A stretch of DNA of 64,000 bases from DASQPR01 sp963836785 (lineage in GTDB: Bacteria; Actinomycetota; Actinomycetes; Mycobacteriales; Micromonosporaceae): positions 744,001 to 808,000 of the forward strand of contig CAWIKW010000001.1 in assembly GCA_963836785.1 (NCBI GenBank), written 5' to 3'. The stretch's first letter is position 1, and each line of letters opens with the position of its first letter. The notes below the pieces were generated by a model. That model ran no database searches. It saw only the letters and a program-made list of their open reading frames with translations, and was not told the origin of the DNA. Positions 1 through 9,470 of this stretch are shown here, piece by piece. The position numbers and the translations under genes are program-made.

Positions 1-16
1 CCGAGGGGGTCGCCGC

Positions 17-2098
17 ATGAGCTTCGACGTCAGCGTGTTCCCGGACGAGGTAGTGACGCAGGCGAAGCTGCGGTTTGTCCGCGTGCCCGGCCTCGACCGG
101 CCGGCCGCGCTCATCACGCTCGACAACGGGTTCGACCACACCAAGCCCAACACGTTCGGACCGGGTGGCCTTGCGAGCCTCGACGCGGCGATCACGTCGG
201 CCCTCGATGCCCAGCCGGCGTTCGTCGCGCTGACCGGCAAGCCGTACGTGTTCAGCGTCGGCGCCGACGTCACCGGCATGCCCCGGATCTCGTCGCGCGA
301 ACAGGCCCTGGAAGTAGGGCGGCTGGGTCACCGGGTGTTCCGGCGTCTGAAGGATTCCGACGTGCCGACGTTCGCGTTCGTCAACGGCGCCGCGATGGGC
401 GGCGGTCTCGAGGTTGCCCTGCACTGCCATTACCGGACGGTGTCCACGGGTGCCGCCGCGCTCGCCCTGCCCGAGGTGTCGCTCGGGCTCGTGCCCGGGT
501 GGGGCGGAACGCAACTGCTGCCCAACCTGATCGGTGTCATCGGCGCGGCCAGGGTCATCGTCGAGAACCCGCTGACGCAGAATCGCATGTTGAGGCCGGC
601 CGAGGCACGTGAGCTCGGCATGTTCGACGCCAGCTTCGAGCCGGCCGATTTTCTGGAGCGATCCCTCGCGTGGGCGGCCTCGGTGGTGTCCGGGGCTGTG
701 GCCGTCCCGCGCCCCGAGGTCGACCGCAGCGAGATGTGGGACGCCGTCATCGGCTTCGCCCGCAAGACGCTCGACGAGCGGCTGCATGGCGCCCCGGCCG
801 CACCGTACCGGGCCTTGGATCTGCTTGCGCTTGCGAAGGACGCGTCGTTCACCGACGGGACCACGGCCGAGGACGAGGCACTAGCCGATCTCGTACGGTC
901 GGATCAGTTGCGCGCCGGCCTCTACGCGTTCGATCTCGTCCAGCGCCGGGCCCGCAAGCCGGCCGGCGCACCGTCGCCCTCCCTGGCACGCGATGTCACG
1001 AAGGTCGGCATCGTGGGCGCCGGGCTGATGGCCGGCCAGATCGCGCTGCTGTTCGCCCGCCGGCTGGAAGTGCCGATCGTGCTGACCGACCTCGACGCCG
1101 AGCGCGTCGCCAAGGGTGTCGGATACGCCCACGGCGAGATCGACAAGCTCGTAGCCAAGGGCCGACTCGATGCGGGCAAGGCGGCGAAGCTGCGAGGTCT
1201 CATCAGCGGCGACACCGACAAGGCCGCGTTCGCCGATGCCGATCTCGTGCTGGAAGCGGTGTTCGAGGATCTGAAGGTCAAGAAGCAGGTCTGGGCCGAG
1301 GTCGAGGCCGTCGTCACGCCCGAGTGCGTTCTGGCCACCAATACGTCGTCGTTGTCGGTCACCGAAATGGCCGCCGACCTCGCGCATCCGGAGCGAGTCG
1401 TGGGCATCCACTTTTTCAACCCCGTGTCGGTGATGCCCTTGGTCGAGGTCGTCCGGGCCGAGAAGACCGACGACGTCGCTCTGGCCACCGCGTTCGCTGT
1501 CGGCAAGAAGCTGCGCAAGTCGTGCGTGCTGGTCAAGGACGCACCGTCGTTCGTCGTGAACCGGTTGCTGACCCGGTTCCTGGGCGAGACGTACGCCGCC
1601 GTCGATGCCGGCACCCCGATCGACGTCGCGAACGCCGCACTCGACCCGCTCGGTCTGCCGATGCGCCCGCTCCAACTGCTCGGCATGGTCGGGCCGGCGG
1701 TAGCACTGCATGTGAGCGAAACGCTGCACGAGGCGTTCCCGGATCGCTTCGGCATCTCGGCCAACTTGGCCCGCGTCGTCAAGGCCGGCAAGCCGGGCTT
1801 CCTTACGCGCGACGGCGAGATCGACCCGGAGGTCACCGCGCTGCTCGACGTCGGTCTGGCGCCGGTGTCCGCCGATGAGCTACGCGGGCGCGCGCTGGAC
1901 GCGTTGGCGTACGAGATCCGACTAATGCTCGACGAAGGGGTCGTCGCCGAGCCGCAGGACATCGACCTATGCATGATCCTCGGTGCCGGCTGGCCGTTCT
2001 ACAACGGAGGAATCACACCGTACCTGGACCGTACGGGCGTGTCCGAGCGGGTGACCGGCCGGCGGTTCCTGCCCCGTGGCGTGGCGTCGCTGCCGTAG
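17..2098 (+). CDS. fadB: Fatty acid oxidation multifunctional protein (enoyl-CoA hydratase / 3-hydroxyacyl-CoA dehydrogenase)
   Basis: This 693-residue protein should catalyse the hydration and NAD-dependent oxidation steps of fatty-acid beta-oxidation in the cytosol. Residues about 15-210 are a crotonase domain with the oxyanion-hole segment NGAAMGGGLE (123-132) and the two acid residues E132 and E153 that match the catalytic glutamates of FadB. A Rossmann fold begins near residue 330 with VGIVGAGLMAG, and the dehydrogenase motif HFFNP holds the catalytic His near 465. The length is normal for the family (about 700). The ATG follows a GAGGGGG Shine-Dalgarno at 3-9. The thiolase partner normally lies just upstream and would be outside the window. 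The symbol is by function; fadJ would be equally apt. Confidence 0.93.
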   Translation: MSFDVSVFPDEVVTQAKLRFVRVPGLDRPAALITLDNGFDHTKPNTFGPGGLASLDAAITSALDAQPAFVALTGKPYVFSVGADVTGMPRISSREQALEVGRLGHRVFRRLKDSDVPTFAFVNGAAMGGGLEVALHCHYRTVSTGAAALALPEVSLGLVPGWGGTQLLPNLIGVIGAARVIVENPLTQNRMLRPAEARELGMFDASFEPADFLERSLAWAASVVSGAVAVPRPEVDRSEMWDAVIGFARKTLDERLHGAPAAPYRALDLLALAKDASFTDGTTAEDEALADLVRSDQLRAGLYAFDLVQRRARKPAGAPSPSLARDVTKVGIVGAGLMAGQIALLFARRLEVPIVLTDLDAERVAKGVGYAHGEIDKLVAKGRLDAGKAAKLRGLISGDTDKAAFADADLVLEAVFEDLKVKKQVWAEVEAVVTPECVLATNTSSLSVTEMAADLAHPERVVGIHFFNPVSVMPLVEVVRAEKTDDVALATAFAVGKKLRKSCVLVKDAPSFVVNRLLTRFLGETYAAVDAGTPIDVANAALDPLGLPMRPLQLLGMVGPAVALHVSETLHEAFPDRFGISANLARVVKAGKPGFLTRDGEIDPEVTALLDVGLAPVSADELRGRALDALAYEIRLMLDEGVVAEPQDIDLCMILGAGWPFYNGGITPYLDRTGVSERVTGRRFLPRGVASLP

Positions 2099-2121
2099 CG
2101 CGGGCTCGATGTGACGCACAT

Positions 2122-2154
2122 AACGGGCGGCCATCTGCGGGTGGCCGCCCCGTT
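2122..2154 (+). terminator. Hairpin terminator after the beta-oxidation gene
   Basis: The arms AACGGGCGGCCA and TGGCCGCCCCGTT pair over 12 bp with one bulged C around an 8-nt loop. The hairpin lies 24 bp after the stop codon and is followed by a short T-containing run (TTTCG). Confidence 0.7.
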
Positions 2155-2205
2155 GTTTCGTGGTCGATGACCAGCGGCGATGAGTCCAACGTAGGGCTGT
2201 CCCCA

Positions 2206-2244
2206 CCCCGACTTAGGGGGAGTTCCCCAGCCGAAGTTCGGGGG
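2206..2244. promoter_or_regulatory. Two adjacent hairpins in the leader of the MMPL gene
   Basis: Two GC-rich palindromic segments, CCCCGACTTAGGGGG (2206-2220) and a CCCC...GGGG stem around CCGAAGTT (2225-2244), sit about 70-110 bp before the MMPL start. They share the core CCGA-AGTT-like sequence and look like a duplicated element. They could be operator half-sites or a leader RNA structure; nothing else identifies them. Confidence 0.3.
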
Positions 2245-2315
2245 AGATCCGGATCGTTTGTGGTCGGTCGCTGCGCGAATCTGTTGCCAGTCAAGAAATC
2301 GAGAAGGGATTCCTC

Positions 2316-4592
2316 ATGGCAACGGATTCGTCGGCAACGCGCTCGCCGGCCGCAACGCGCGCCGCGGCCGCGCCCCGTAGCGCGATCGCGGCCGTCGGGC
2401 GAGCGTGCTTTCGGCACCGATGGCTATTGCTCGTCATCTGGCTCGCGGTCGCCGCGGGCGGCTTCCTGGCCAGCGGACCGGTGTCCAACGGCCTCTCCGA
2501 TCAGCCCGGCGCGAACTCATTGGAATCCATACAGGCCTCGAACGTGCTCGACAAGGAAAGCAAGGTCGGACCCACGATCGCCGGTGAGGTGACCGGCATC
2601 GACCCCGCCAGCGCCGAGACGCGCAACGCTGTCCTTGCCAGTGCCACGACGCTCGCGCACATCCCCGGCGTACGGTCGGTCGCCACTCCGTACGACACCG
2701 GGGTGCCGGCGGCGCAAGCGCATCAGCTTCTCGCCCGGGACGGGCACGGCCTGCTCGTGACCGTGACCCTCGACGAGTTGGCTGACGGCCCACAGGACAC
2801 CGCGGTCGACGCCGTCTCGAAGCAACTCGACGCGCTCGGCAGCACGCTGCGGGCCCGCGCGCCGGACGCACGCATGCTTCTGGGCGGCGGTCCGATCATG
2901 AACAATCAGGTCAACGACCAGGTCGACCACGACCTCTCGCTAGCCGAGGGCCTGTCACTGCCACTCACGCTCGTAGTACTCGTCTTCGTCTTCGGCGGCA
3001 TCATCGCGGCCGGCATCCCGGTCTTCGCCGCCATCCTGTCGGTTTTCGCCGGCATGGCCGCACTGCTCGGTTTCGAGCACATCACCAACATCGACCAGAA
3101 CGCGACAATCGTCGTCACGCTGCTCGGTCTCGGCCTGTCGATCGACTACGGTCTGCTCCTGGTTGCCCGCTACCGCGAGGAGTTGGCGCACGGGTACTCC
3201 CCCGAGGACGCCGTGGGGCGAGCCTGGGCCACCGCCGGCCGTACCATCCTGTTCTCCGCATTGACCGTGGCCGGATCCCTCTGCGGCCTGGTGGTCTTCG
3301 GCGTCACGTCGATGACCGCGCTCGGCGTGGCCGGCGTGTCCATCGCGGCCGTCGCGATGCTCGTCGCGCTGACCGGCACCGCGGCGATGCTCGGTTTTGC
3401 GCGCAAGCGGATCCGCCCGTCCAAGCGGGCACTGGCAAGGGCCGAGCGAGGTCCGTCGAAGCACGCCGGCGATGCCGCCGACCGTGGCTTCTTCGCCGGG
3501 TTGGCGCGGGTGGTGCAGCGCCGTCCACTGGTGACGGCGATAGCCGCGGCGGCCGTCCTGCTCGCCATTGGGCTGCCGTTGCTCGGCACGACACCGCGTC
3601 TCAACCCGTTGTCCGGTTTCCCGAAGTCGATGTCGTCGGTCCAGGTCGCGAACGATCTGTCCAGCCAGTACGGCCGGCCGAGCGACCCGGCGATGACCGT
3701 GGTGGCACGCACCGACGCGGCGACGCTCGACGCGTGGGCGCAGCGCTGGTCGCACGCGCCCGGTGTCGTCGCCGTCCCACCGGCCGACCAGGTCGCGCCC
3801 GACCTCGCGACGGTGGACATCTACGTTGCCGGCGACCCGGAGAGCACAGCCGCCCGCCAGCTCGTACATCAGGTGCGCGCGGACCGTCCGGCCGGCGTGA
3901 CATCGTGGGTAACCGGCGATGCCGCGGTGCTCGACGACGTGGTCGGGCTGATCGACAGTCGCCTGCCGTGGGCGATCGCCGTGACCGTGGTCGCCATGTT
4001 CGTGTTGTTGTTCCTGATGACCGGCTCGTTCATCGTGCCGCTCAAGGCGATCGTGATGAACACGCTGTCGCTCGGCGCGGCGGCCGGCGTCATGAACCTG
4101 GTGTTCCAGCACGGCGCCGGCGCCGGCTTCCTGCACACCCTGACCACGGGCAGCCTGGATCCGTTCGTGGTCGTCGGCGTGCTGGCCTTCGCGTTCGGTC
4201 TGTCGATGGACTATGAGGTGTTCCTGCTGTCGCGGGTCAAGGAGTACGTCGACGCGGGCGAACCCACCGATGTCGCTGTGCGCCGTGCCCTGCAACGCAC
4301 CGGCCGGGTCATCACCTCGGCGGCGTTGCTGATGGTGGTCGTCTTCGGGTGCTTCCTGGTCGGCCGGACGTACAACACGCAGCAGATCGGTCTGGGGCTC
4401 GCGGCGGCGATCGCGATCGACGCGACGCTCGTACGGTGTGTCCTGGTCCCGGCCACGATGACGCTGCTGGGCAAGTGGAACTGGTGGGCGCCGCGACCGT
4501 TCGCACGCTGGCACGCGAAGCGTCGGGCGACGTTGCTGCCCGAGCTGCCGGCGCCATCCGTGCCGGAGGGGGAACTCGCCGGCGTGCGCTGA
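2316..4592 (+). CDS. MMPL family (RND superfamily) transporter
   Basis: A 758-residue inner-membrane protein with two copies of the MMPL module, each a membrane helix, an extracytoplasmic loop and a five-helix bundle. The proton-relay Asp-Tyr pairs typical of MmpL proteins are visible as SIDYGLLL (D277/Y278) and SMDYEVFL (D632/Y633). Family members export lipids or small molecules using the proton gradient; the substrate here cannot be told. The length is shorter than the roughly 950 residues of many mycobacterial MmpLs because the C-terminal cytosolic tail is short. The start is supported by GAGAAGGGA at 2300-2308. It appears to be transcribed alone and ends at a shared convergent terminator with the P450 gene. 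Confidence 0.9.
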   Translation: MATDSSATRSPAATRAAAAPRSAIAAVGRACFRHRWLLLVIWLAVAAGGFLASGPVSNGLSDQPGANSLESIQASNVLDKESKVGPTIAGEVTGIDPASAETRNAVLASATTLAHIPGVRSVATPYDTGVPAAQAHQLLARDGHGLLVTVTLDELADGPQDTAVDAVSKQLDALGSTLRARAPDARMLLGGGPIMNNQVNDQVDHDLSLAEGLSLPLTLVVLVFVFGGIIAAGIPVFAAILSVFAGMAALLGFEHITNIDQNATIVVTLLGLGLSIDYGLLLVARYREELAHGYSPEDAVGRAWATAGRTILFSALTVAGSLCGLVVFGVTSMTALGVAGVSIAAVAMLVALTGTAAMLGFARKRIRPSKRALARAERGPSKHAGDAADRGFFAGLARVVQRRPLVTAIAAAAVLLAIGLPLLGTTPRLNPLSGFPKSMSSVQVANDLSSQYGRPSDPAMTVVARTDAATLDAWAQRWSHAPGVVAVPPADQVAPDLATVDIYVAGDPESTAARQLVHQVRADRPAGVTSWVTGDAAVLDDVVGLIDSRLPWAIAVTVVAMFVLLFLMTGSFIVPLKAIVMNTLSLGAAAGVMNLVFQHGAGAGFLHTLTTGSLDPFVVVGVLAFAFGLSMDYEVFLLSRVKEYVDAGEPTDVAVRRALQRTGRVITSAALLMVVVFGCFLVGRTYNTQQIGLGLAAAIAIDATLVRCVLVPATMTLLGKWNWWAPRPFARWHAKRRATLLPELPAPSVPEGELAGVR

Positions 4593-4610
4593 GCCGGGAG
4601 TTGACACGAA

Positions 4611-4646
4611 CTGACGGGCGGGCCGCCACGGCGGGCCGCCCGTCAG
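4611..4646. terminator. Bidirectional hairpin between MMPL and P450 genes
   Basis: A 36-nt near-perfect palindrome (outer arms CTGACGGGCGG / CCGCCCGTCAG, one internal G-G mismatch, 2-nt loop) lies between the convergent genes and covers the P450 stop codon. It can act on both strands; there is no U-tract, as is usual in high-GC actinobacteria. Confidence 0.75.
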
Positions 4647-6088
4647 CGTGCGTGAACGACCATCGGCATCCCACCGCGCGGCCGCAGCGTCACGCGTGGC
4701 GTCATAGCGACGCGGTGACCCGGCTTCGGGCTCATCTCCCAGTGCCGTGACGTCTGGGCCAGCACGAGCGCGATTTCCATCAGCGCGAACGAGTTCCCGA
4801 TACACATCCGTGGACCGCCACCGAACGGGAAGTAGGCATTGCGGGTCTCCGGCGTCGCTTGGTATTCGCCGGCCGGTCCGGTCAGCCAACGGGTCGGGTC
4901 GAAGGTCGTCGCATCACGCCACCAGTCCGGGTCGCGGTGGACGATGAACGGACTCATCAGGATCGTCGTGCCGGCCTCGATGTCGTGATCCGCGAGCCGG
5001 GCGCGATCGCGTGCGTGGCGCACCATCATCCACGCCGGTGGATAGAGCCGCATCGACTCGTCGACGACCGCACGCGTGTAGTTGAGCTTCGGCACATCGT
5101 CAGCCGTCGGTGCTCGTCCGTCGGCAAGCACCGCGTCCAGTTCAGCGTGCAGGGCCGCGGCAACGTCCGGATTCTCCGCTAAGAGGTGGTAGGCCCAGGA
5201 CAGCGCGTTGGTCGATGTCTCGTGACCGGCCAGCAGAAGCGTGAGCACCTCGTCGCGGATGTCCTGCTCGGTCATGCCGCCGCCGGCGGCCCCGCCGAGC
5301 GCATCGGCATCGACGCCGCGGGTATCGACCCGGCCCGTGTCATCCTCGCGCGCCGCGAGCAGCCACGACAACACGTCATGGCGGTCGTCGGCCGATGCAC
5401 GACGCTCGGCCACCAGGCGATTGATCACCACATCGATGTCGGCGAGCGCTTCGCGCCGGGCTGCCAGCGCATGTCCGCCGAGGCGACGCGCGAAGGATAC
5501 GAGGATGACGTTGGCGCCGGGTCCCCGCATCGTGGCGTTGACCGCGTTCCTGATCATCGCGGCGTCGTCGCCGGTCACCTCGACGTCGAAGACGGTCCTG
5601 GTCAACACGCGCAGAGTCGCGGCGGCAAATGCGCCGTGCAGGTCGACCGTCGCGCCGTCACTCCACGCGGCCGTCATCGCGGCCGCCTCGGCCACCATCA
5701 CGTCCGCGTACGAGGCGATGCGCCGATGATGGAACGCGGGCTGGATGAGCCGCCGTTGCCGCCGGTGGTGTTCGCCCCGGCTGGTGAGCAGCCCGTTGCC
5801 GAGAACGGCACGCAATGGCGTGTCACCGGGCTCGCCGCCGGCCACGCCGCGGCCCATCCCCTTGGGGAACGCCCGCTCGTCGACCAGCACCGCGCGTGTG
5901 GCGTCCGGGTCGGTCAGCAGGACGACGGGTCCGCGCCCGAGCTTCAGCTGGACAACGTGACCGTGTTTGGCCGCCGTACGCTGCAGAAACCTCGGCGCGT
6001 CGACGGCCATGGACGCGAGCTGACGAGCCCGCGACCCACTCGCGGCCGGCACTTGGCGCGTCGATTCGGACAGCTGCTCGATCGCCAC
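4643..6088 (-). CDS. Cytochrome P450
   Basis: A soluble bacterial P450 of about 481 residues. Seen: the I-helix oxygen-activation motif AGHETST, the K-helix ESMR, and the haem-binding loop FGGGPRMCIGN with the thiolate Cys at about 429. Such enzymes hydroxylate lipids, terpenes or polyketides with electrons from a ferredoxin; neither a ferredoxin nor its reductase is adjacent, so the substrate is unknown. The start is placed at the GTG at 6088 because GGAGGG lies 8 nt upstream; a GTG at 6094 is closer than normal to that site. The next gene upstream on the same strand is the MptB-like transferase, 104 bp away. Confidence 0.92.
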   Translation of the reverse strand: MAIEQLSESTRQVPAASGSRARQLASMAVDAPRFLQRTAAKHGHVVQLKLGRGPVVLLTDPDATRAVLVDERAFPKGMGRGVAGGEPGDTPLRAVLGNGLLTSRGEHHRRQRRLIQPAFHHRRIASYADVMVAEAAAMTAAWSDGATVDLHGAFAAATLRVLTRTVFDVEVTGDDAAMIRNAVNATMRGPGANVILVSFARRLGGHALAARREALADIDVVINRLVAERRASADDRHDVLSWLLAAREDDTGRVDTRGVDADALGGAAGGGMTEQDIRDEVLTLLLAGHETSTNALSWAYHLLAENPDVAAALHAELDAVLADGRAPTADDVPKLNYTRAVVDESMRLYPPAWMMVRHARDRARLADHDIEAGTTILMSPFIVHRDPDWWRDATTFDPTRWLTGPAGEYQATPETRNAYFPFGGGPRMCIGNSFALMEIALVLAQTSRHWEMSPKPGHRVAMTPRVTLRPRGGMPMVVHAR

Positions 6089-6159
6089 GGGCACGTCCCT
6101 CCACGCGAAACGCTGCTACCCGATGGTAACCACGAATGCGTGAGCCGCGCCCCCTGGCG

Positions 6160-6205
6160 TGCGGCGTCAGCCGCCGTCCGGCGTATGCGGCGTCAGCCGC
6201 CGTCG
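6160..6205. repeat. Direct repeat of a 19-bp palindromic unit
   Basis: TGCGGCGTCAGCCGCCGTC occurs twice, about 27 bp apart, between the P450 and glycosyltransferase genes and into the 3' end of the latter. Each copy can fold (GCGGC-GTCA-GCCGC), so the pair may act as a weak terminator. Confidence 0.45.
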
Positions 6206-7788
6206 GGCGGGGCCGCCGATCGGCCGTTTGACGAACGCGCGCCCGCGATCGCCGGCGCGGTTGCGGCGAGGCCGGCCCGGGTGTGCGCGTCGTCGTCCGA
6301 GGGCGGGCGGTCGAAGCCGTTGACGGCTTCCTCGCTGAACTCGATTTCCTTCGGATCGAAGCCGCGCAGCCACGTGAGCCCACGTACGAAGGCCCAGATC
6401 ACGATGCCGGTGACGACGAAGGACATCGGTGCCCGAAGGAGGGCGGTGAACCCGCTGCCGTCCGGCAACAGCACGCAGGACAGGAAGGCGACCCCGATGA
6501 GGAACCAGCGGATCCGTACCTTGGTCACCGCGAACATGGCCAGCGGCCACACCAGATACCACGCCTGGACGACCGGAGCCAGGAAGATCGTGGCGAGCAG
6601 CGCGAGACCGGCGCCATAGAGGGGGTTGTGGTTGCGCGAATGCCACAAGATCACCAGCAGGACGACCGGCATCAGGATGAGCGCGGCGAGCCGGCAAGCC
6701 GGTATGGCATCGAAGTGCCCGCCGAACGGCCGTTCGAGGTAGCCGATCGTGAGACCGACCGCCGTCGGCGGGGACGTCCAACCGATGGAGTCGCCGGCGT
6801 GCGCGAGCGCGGTTATCCAGCCGAACGTACCGAGCCCGAGGCCCCACGACAGCCCGAGCAGGGTCGCGAGCGCCGAACCGATCACAGCGATCGACCGCCG
6901 GAGAAGCACGCCGATCGCGGGCAGCGTCGGGCCGCCGGCGGCGAACAGCGCCGCGAACGGCAGCACGGCACCGATCGTGGTCTTGACCGCGATCGACAGT
7001 CCGATCAGCACACCGCCGAGGATGAGCGCGCTCGTACGGTGTGAGCGAGTCGCGAGGAGGGCGAGGCCGGCGACCAGCAGACCGACCGTCAGCGCGTCGT
7101 TATGGGCGCCGCCGATCAGGTGTACGACGACGAGCGGGCACGCGAGAACGAGCCACAGAGCCCGGTCGGTCGGCACGCCGACGCGGCGGGCGAGCGCCGG
7201 GAGAAACACGGCGATCATGATCACGCCGACGACGGCCATGATGCGGAAGATGACGATCGCGGCGGTGAGTGATCCGGTCTTCGCCGCCGCGCCCGCGATC
7301 ATCAGAAACAGCGGCCCGTACGGAGCCGGCGTGTCCCGCCAGATCGGCGACACCGAAGTGAGCCACTGGCACGGCAGTGCGGACACACCTTCGTGGTACG
7401 GACTGTGGCCGGCGGCCACCAGCGCACCCTGGCACGCGTAGGCGTAGACGTCGCGACTGCCGGTCGGCGGGCACACCACCATCGGCAGCATCCAGAGCGC
7501 CGCTGTAAGGATGACCCACCGGGCCGAGAGCAGGCCGGTGCCGATCAGATGTCGGCCAAGCCACCAGGCGGTGACGAGGCCGGCCGTACCGAAACCCCAG
7601 AGCAGGTAGATCAGGGCGCCGTCCGGGCCCTGGGCGATCGTGACCGGGCTGGAGTCGAGCACCAGCGTGGGGAACGCACCGTGCACGAATGCGCCGATGC
7701 AAAGCAGGACACTGCCGGCGAAACCCACCCAGCGGACGAAGGCCGGACGCCGCGTCAGACGTCGTACGGCGACGCTCGTCAGTGTCAT
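6193..7788 (-). CDS. Polyprenol-phosphomannose-dependent mannosyltransferase-like membrane protein (MptB/GT87-like)
   Basis: A 531-residue polytopic membrane protein of the GT-C class with roughly a dozen hydrophobic segments. The first large loop carries SRDVYAYACQG (D113), the pattern I associate with actinobacterial alpha-1,6-mannosyltransferases MptA/MptB, which extend the mannan core of lipomannan using polyprenyl-phosphomannose on the outer face of the membrane. The family call rests on this motif and on overall topology; the exact linkage is inference. The ATG at 7788 is chosen because AGGGGGAG lies just upstream; an in-frame GTG at 7803 overlaps that ribosome site. A second GT-C gene lies upstream on the same strand, so the two may act in one cell-envelope glycan pathway. 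Confidence 0.8.
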   Translation of the reverse strand: MTLTSVAVRRLTRRPAFVRWVGFAGSVLLCIGAFVHGAFPTLVLDSSPVTIAQGPDGALIYLLWGFGTAGLVTAWWLGRHLIGTGLLSARWVILTAALWMLPMVVCPPTGSRDVYAYACQGALVAAGHSPYHEGVSALPCQWLTSVSPIWRDTPAPYGPLFLMIAGAAAKTGSLTAAIVIFRIMAVVGVIMIAVFLPALARRVGVPTDRALWLVLACPLVVVHLIGGAHNDALTVGLLVAGLALLATRSHRTSALILGGVLIGLSIAVKTTIGAVLPFAALFAAGGPTLPAIGVLLRRSIAVIGSALATLLGLSWGLGLGTFGWITALAHAGDSIGWTSPPTAVGLTIGYLERPFGGHFDAIPACRLAALILMPVVLLVILWHSRNHNPLYGAGLALLATIFLAPVVQAWYLVWPLAMFAVTKVRIRWFLIGVAFLSCVLLPDGSGFTALLRAPMSFVVTGIVIWAFVRGLTWLRGFDPKEIEFSEEAVNGFDRPPSDDDAHTRAGLAATAPAIAGARSSNGRSAAPPDGG

Positions 7789-7935
7789 GCAGCTCCCCCT
7801 CACGCCGCTCGCGATGCTATACCGACTCCGTTACGGAACTGATTTCGCACGAGTTGCACCCGCGTCGCCTCGTTCCCGGTAAGCGGCCAGCCGAATCACA
7901 TTCGCACCCTTGTCCCGTGCGCCGCCCGCGATTGA

Positions 7936-7977
7936 GCGGATCAGCGTCCTTGTCATGCGGATCAGCGTCCTCGTCAT
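7936..7977. repeat. 21-bp tandem duplication over a stop codon
   Basis: Two 21-bp copies differing at one base (GCGGATCAGCGTCCTTGTCA and the next base, then the same with C for T) abut each other. The second copy contains the stop codon of the GT39-like gene, so the duplication lies exactly at the 3' end. Confidence 0.75.
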
Positions 7978-9470
7978 GTGGCGTTGTTGGCCCGCAGGAT
8001 CTGCACGTCGTCGACGATCCGGTCGGGGTGGTAATACCTGGCCAGGTCGCGCGCGATGCCGCCGCTCGGGTCGACCGAGTTCGCATTCGGCGTGTCCAAG
8101 ATCACCAGGGTCGGCCGGTCGTTCGCTTCCAGCATCGTGCGCAGACTTGGGATTGCGCTGGGAATCTTCTTGATCGGCATGCCCCACAGATAGGGATAGG
8201 TGGTCTGACGCTGGGCGAGGAAGTAGACCAACGCCTCGGACTCCAGGACGTAGATGTGCTGGTCGGGACGGGTCTCGGCGTCGACGGCGGCGGCGATGTG
8301 CCGGTCACGAATGGCTAATGCGAAATAGGGGATGGCGCGTTGATGAACCTTCGTCGACAGCGGAAGCACAGCAACCATCCAGGCCAACGCGGGGACGACA
8401 AGCACGGCCGCCAGCGCGACCCGTAGCCCACGGGAGGCGACCGCAACAGCCGCGTACGACGCCGCGAGGACGAGCGGCGGCAGCAACTGCACGTAGTAGT
8501 GCGTCCAGTAGGAGCCGCCCAGGTTGACGGCGACGAGCCCGGCGGCGAGCCACCAGAGGAGGGGCGCGCGTCCGTTGCGTGGCAGCAGCCACAGCCCCAG
8601 GAACGCTACGACGATCAGCGCGCCGATGTCCCACAGCATGAAGGGCAGCGAGCCGACGAGTTCGTTCCACCGTGTGTCGGCGTTGTTGTGCGCGCTGTCG
8701 AACGAGGACAGCTGATAGCCGGCCAACGCCGTCCAGTAACGCGACCAACCACGCGACCAGCCGTCGACGACCAACGCGATGATCGGCACGAGGAACCCGG
8801 TCAGGAAGAGCGCCGCCGAGCCGAGCCGGGCGCGCCACGCGCCGGCCACGCCGAGCGCGACCGCGAGCCCGACGACCAGCCCGTCGAATCCGGACTGCTT
8901 CATGGCCAACGCAAGGCCCGCGAGCACGCCCGCGCCGACCAGCCACGCCGCGTGCCGGCTCCGTCGCCACTGCAGGACCGCCGCCACCGAGGCCGTCGCC
9001 GGTACAGTCGCCAGCAGTTCACCGTTGAGTGTGAACCCTTCCAGATGCGGAGCGACACCGACGACGGCGTACACGGCGGCGGCCGTGATCGCGAGCCGAC
9101 GACCGGCGAGCAGTGCGCCGATCGAGGCGATGAGCACGGTCATCACGGCGCCGATCAACACGACGAGGACTCGAATCGCCCAGCCCGATTCGCCCAGGGC
9201 CAGCAGCGCCCGATAGGTCAGCAGCAGGCCCTGCGGTCGGTCCAGCCAGGCCGTGTCGTAGAGCCGGGCGCCACGGGACCATTGCTGCGCCACGTACGCG
9301 TAGCCACCCTCGTCGGTGGACAACCCCGTCCAGACGTACGGCAACCGGAGGGCCGCGGCGAGAACGGCGAGCGCCGCGATGATCCACATTGCCCGGCGTC
9401 GCCGAGCGACTGGCTCGGCCGCGATCGTCGCGTGCGGGTTGGCGCGGGGTACCGACTCGCGCAACATCAC
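7974..9470 (-). CDS. GT39/ArnT-like membrane glycosyltransferase
   Basis: A 498-residue multi-spanning membrane protein. After the first helix the external loop has TDEGGYAYV with D53-E54, the Asp-Glu pair typical of the PMT/ArnT/GT39 family, which moves sugars from polyprenyl-phosphate donors to lipid or protein acceptors outside the cytoplasm. The C-terminal 120 residues form a soluble domain. The GTG start overlaps the glnE stop by GTGA (9467-9470), and an ATG overlaps the same spot, so translation is probably coupled to glnE. Acceptor and donor are unknown. Confidence 0.82.
   Translation of the reverse strand: MMLRESVPRANPHATIAAEPVARRRRAMWIIAALAVLAAALRLPYVWTGLSTDEGGYAYVAQQWSRGARLYDTAWLDRPQGLLLTYRALLALGESGWAIRVLVVLIGAVMTVLIASIGALLAGRRLAITAAAVYAVVGVAPHLEGFTLNGELLATVPATASVAAVLQWRRSRHAAWLVGAGVLAGLALAMKQSGFDGLVVGLAVALGVAGAWRARLGSAALFLTGFLVPIIALVVDGWSRGWSRYWTALAGYQLSSFDSAHNNADTRWNELVGSLPFMLWDIGALIVVAFLGLWLLPRNGRAPLLWWLAAGLVAVNLGGSYWTHYYVQLLPPLVLAASYAAVAVASRGLRVALAAVLVVPALAWMVAVLPLSTKVHQRAIPYFALAIRDRHIAAAVDAETRPDQHIYVLESEALVYFLAQRQTTYPYLWGMPIKKIPSAIPSLRTMLEANDRPTLVILDTPNANSVDPSGGIARDLARYYHPDRIVDDVQILRANNAT

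Noticed and set aside
2955..4889. Long minus-strand open frame (about 640 codons) opposite the MMPL gene
   Set aside because: It is antisense to a clear MMPL gene, is rich in Arg/Asp/His/Gln as typical of GC-rich shadow frames, and has no motif or ribosome site.
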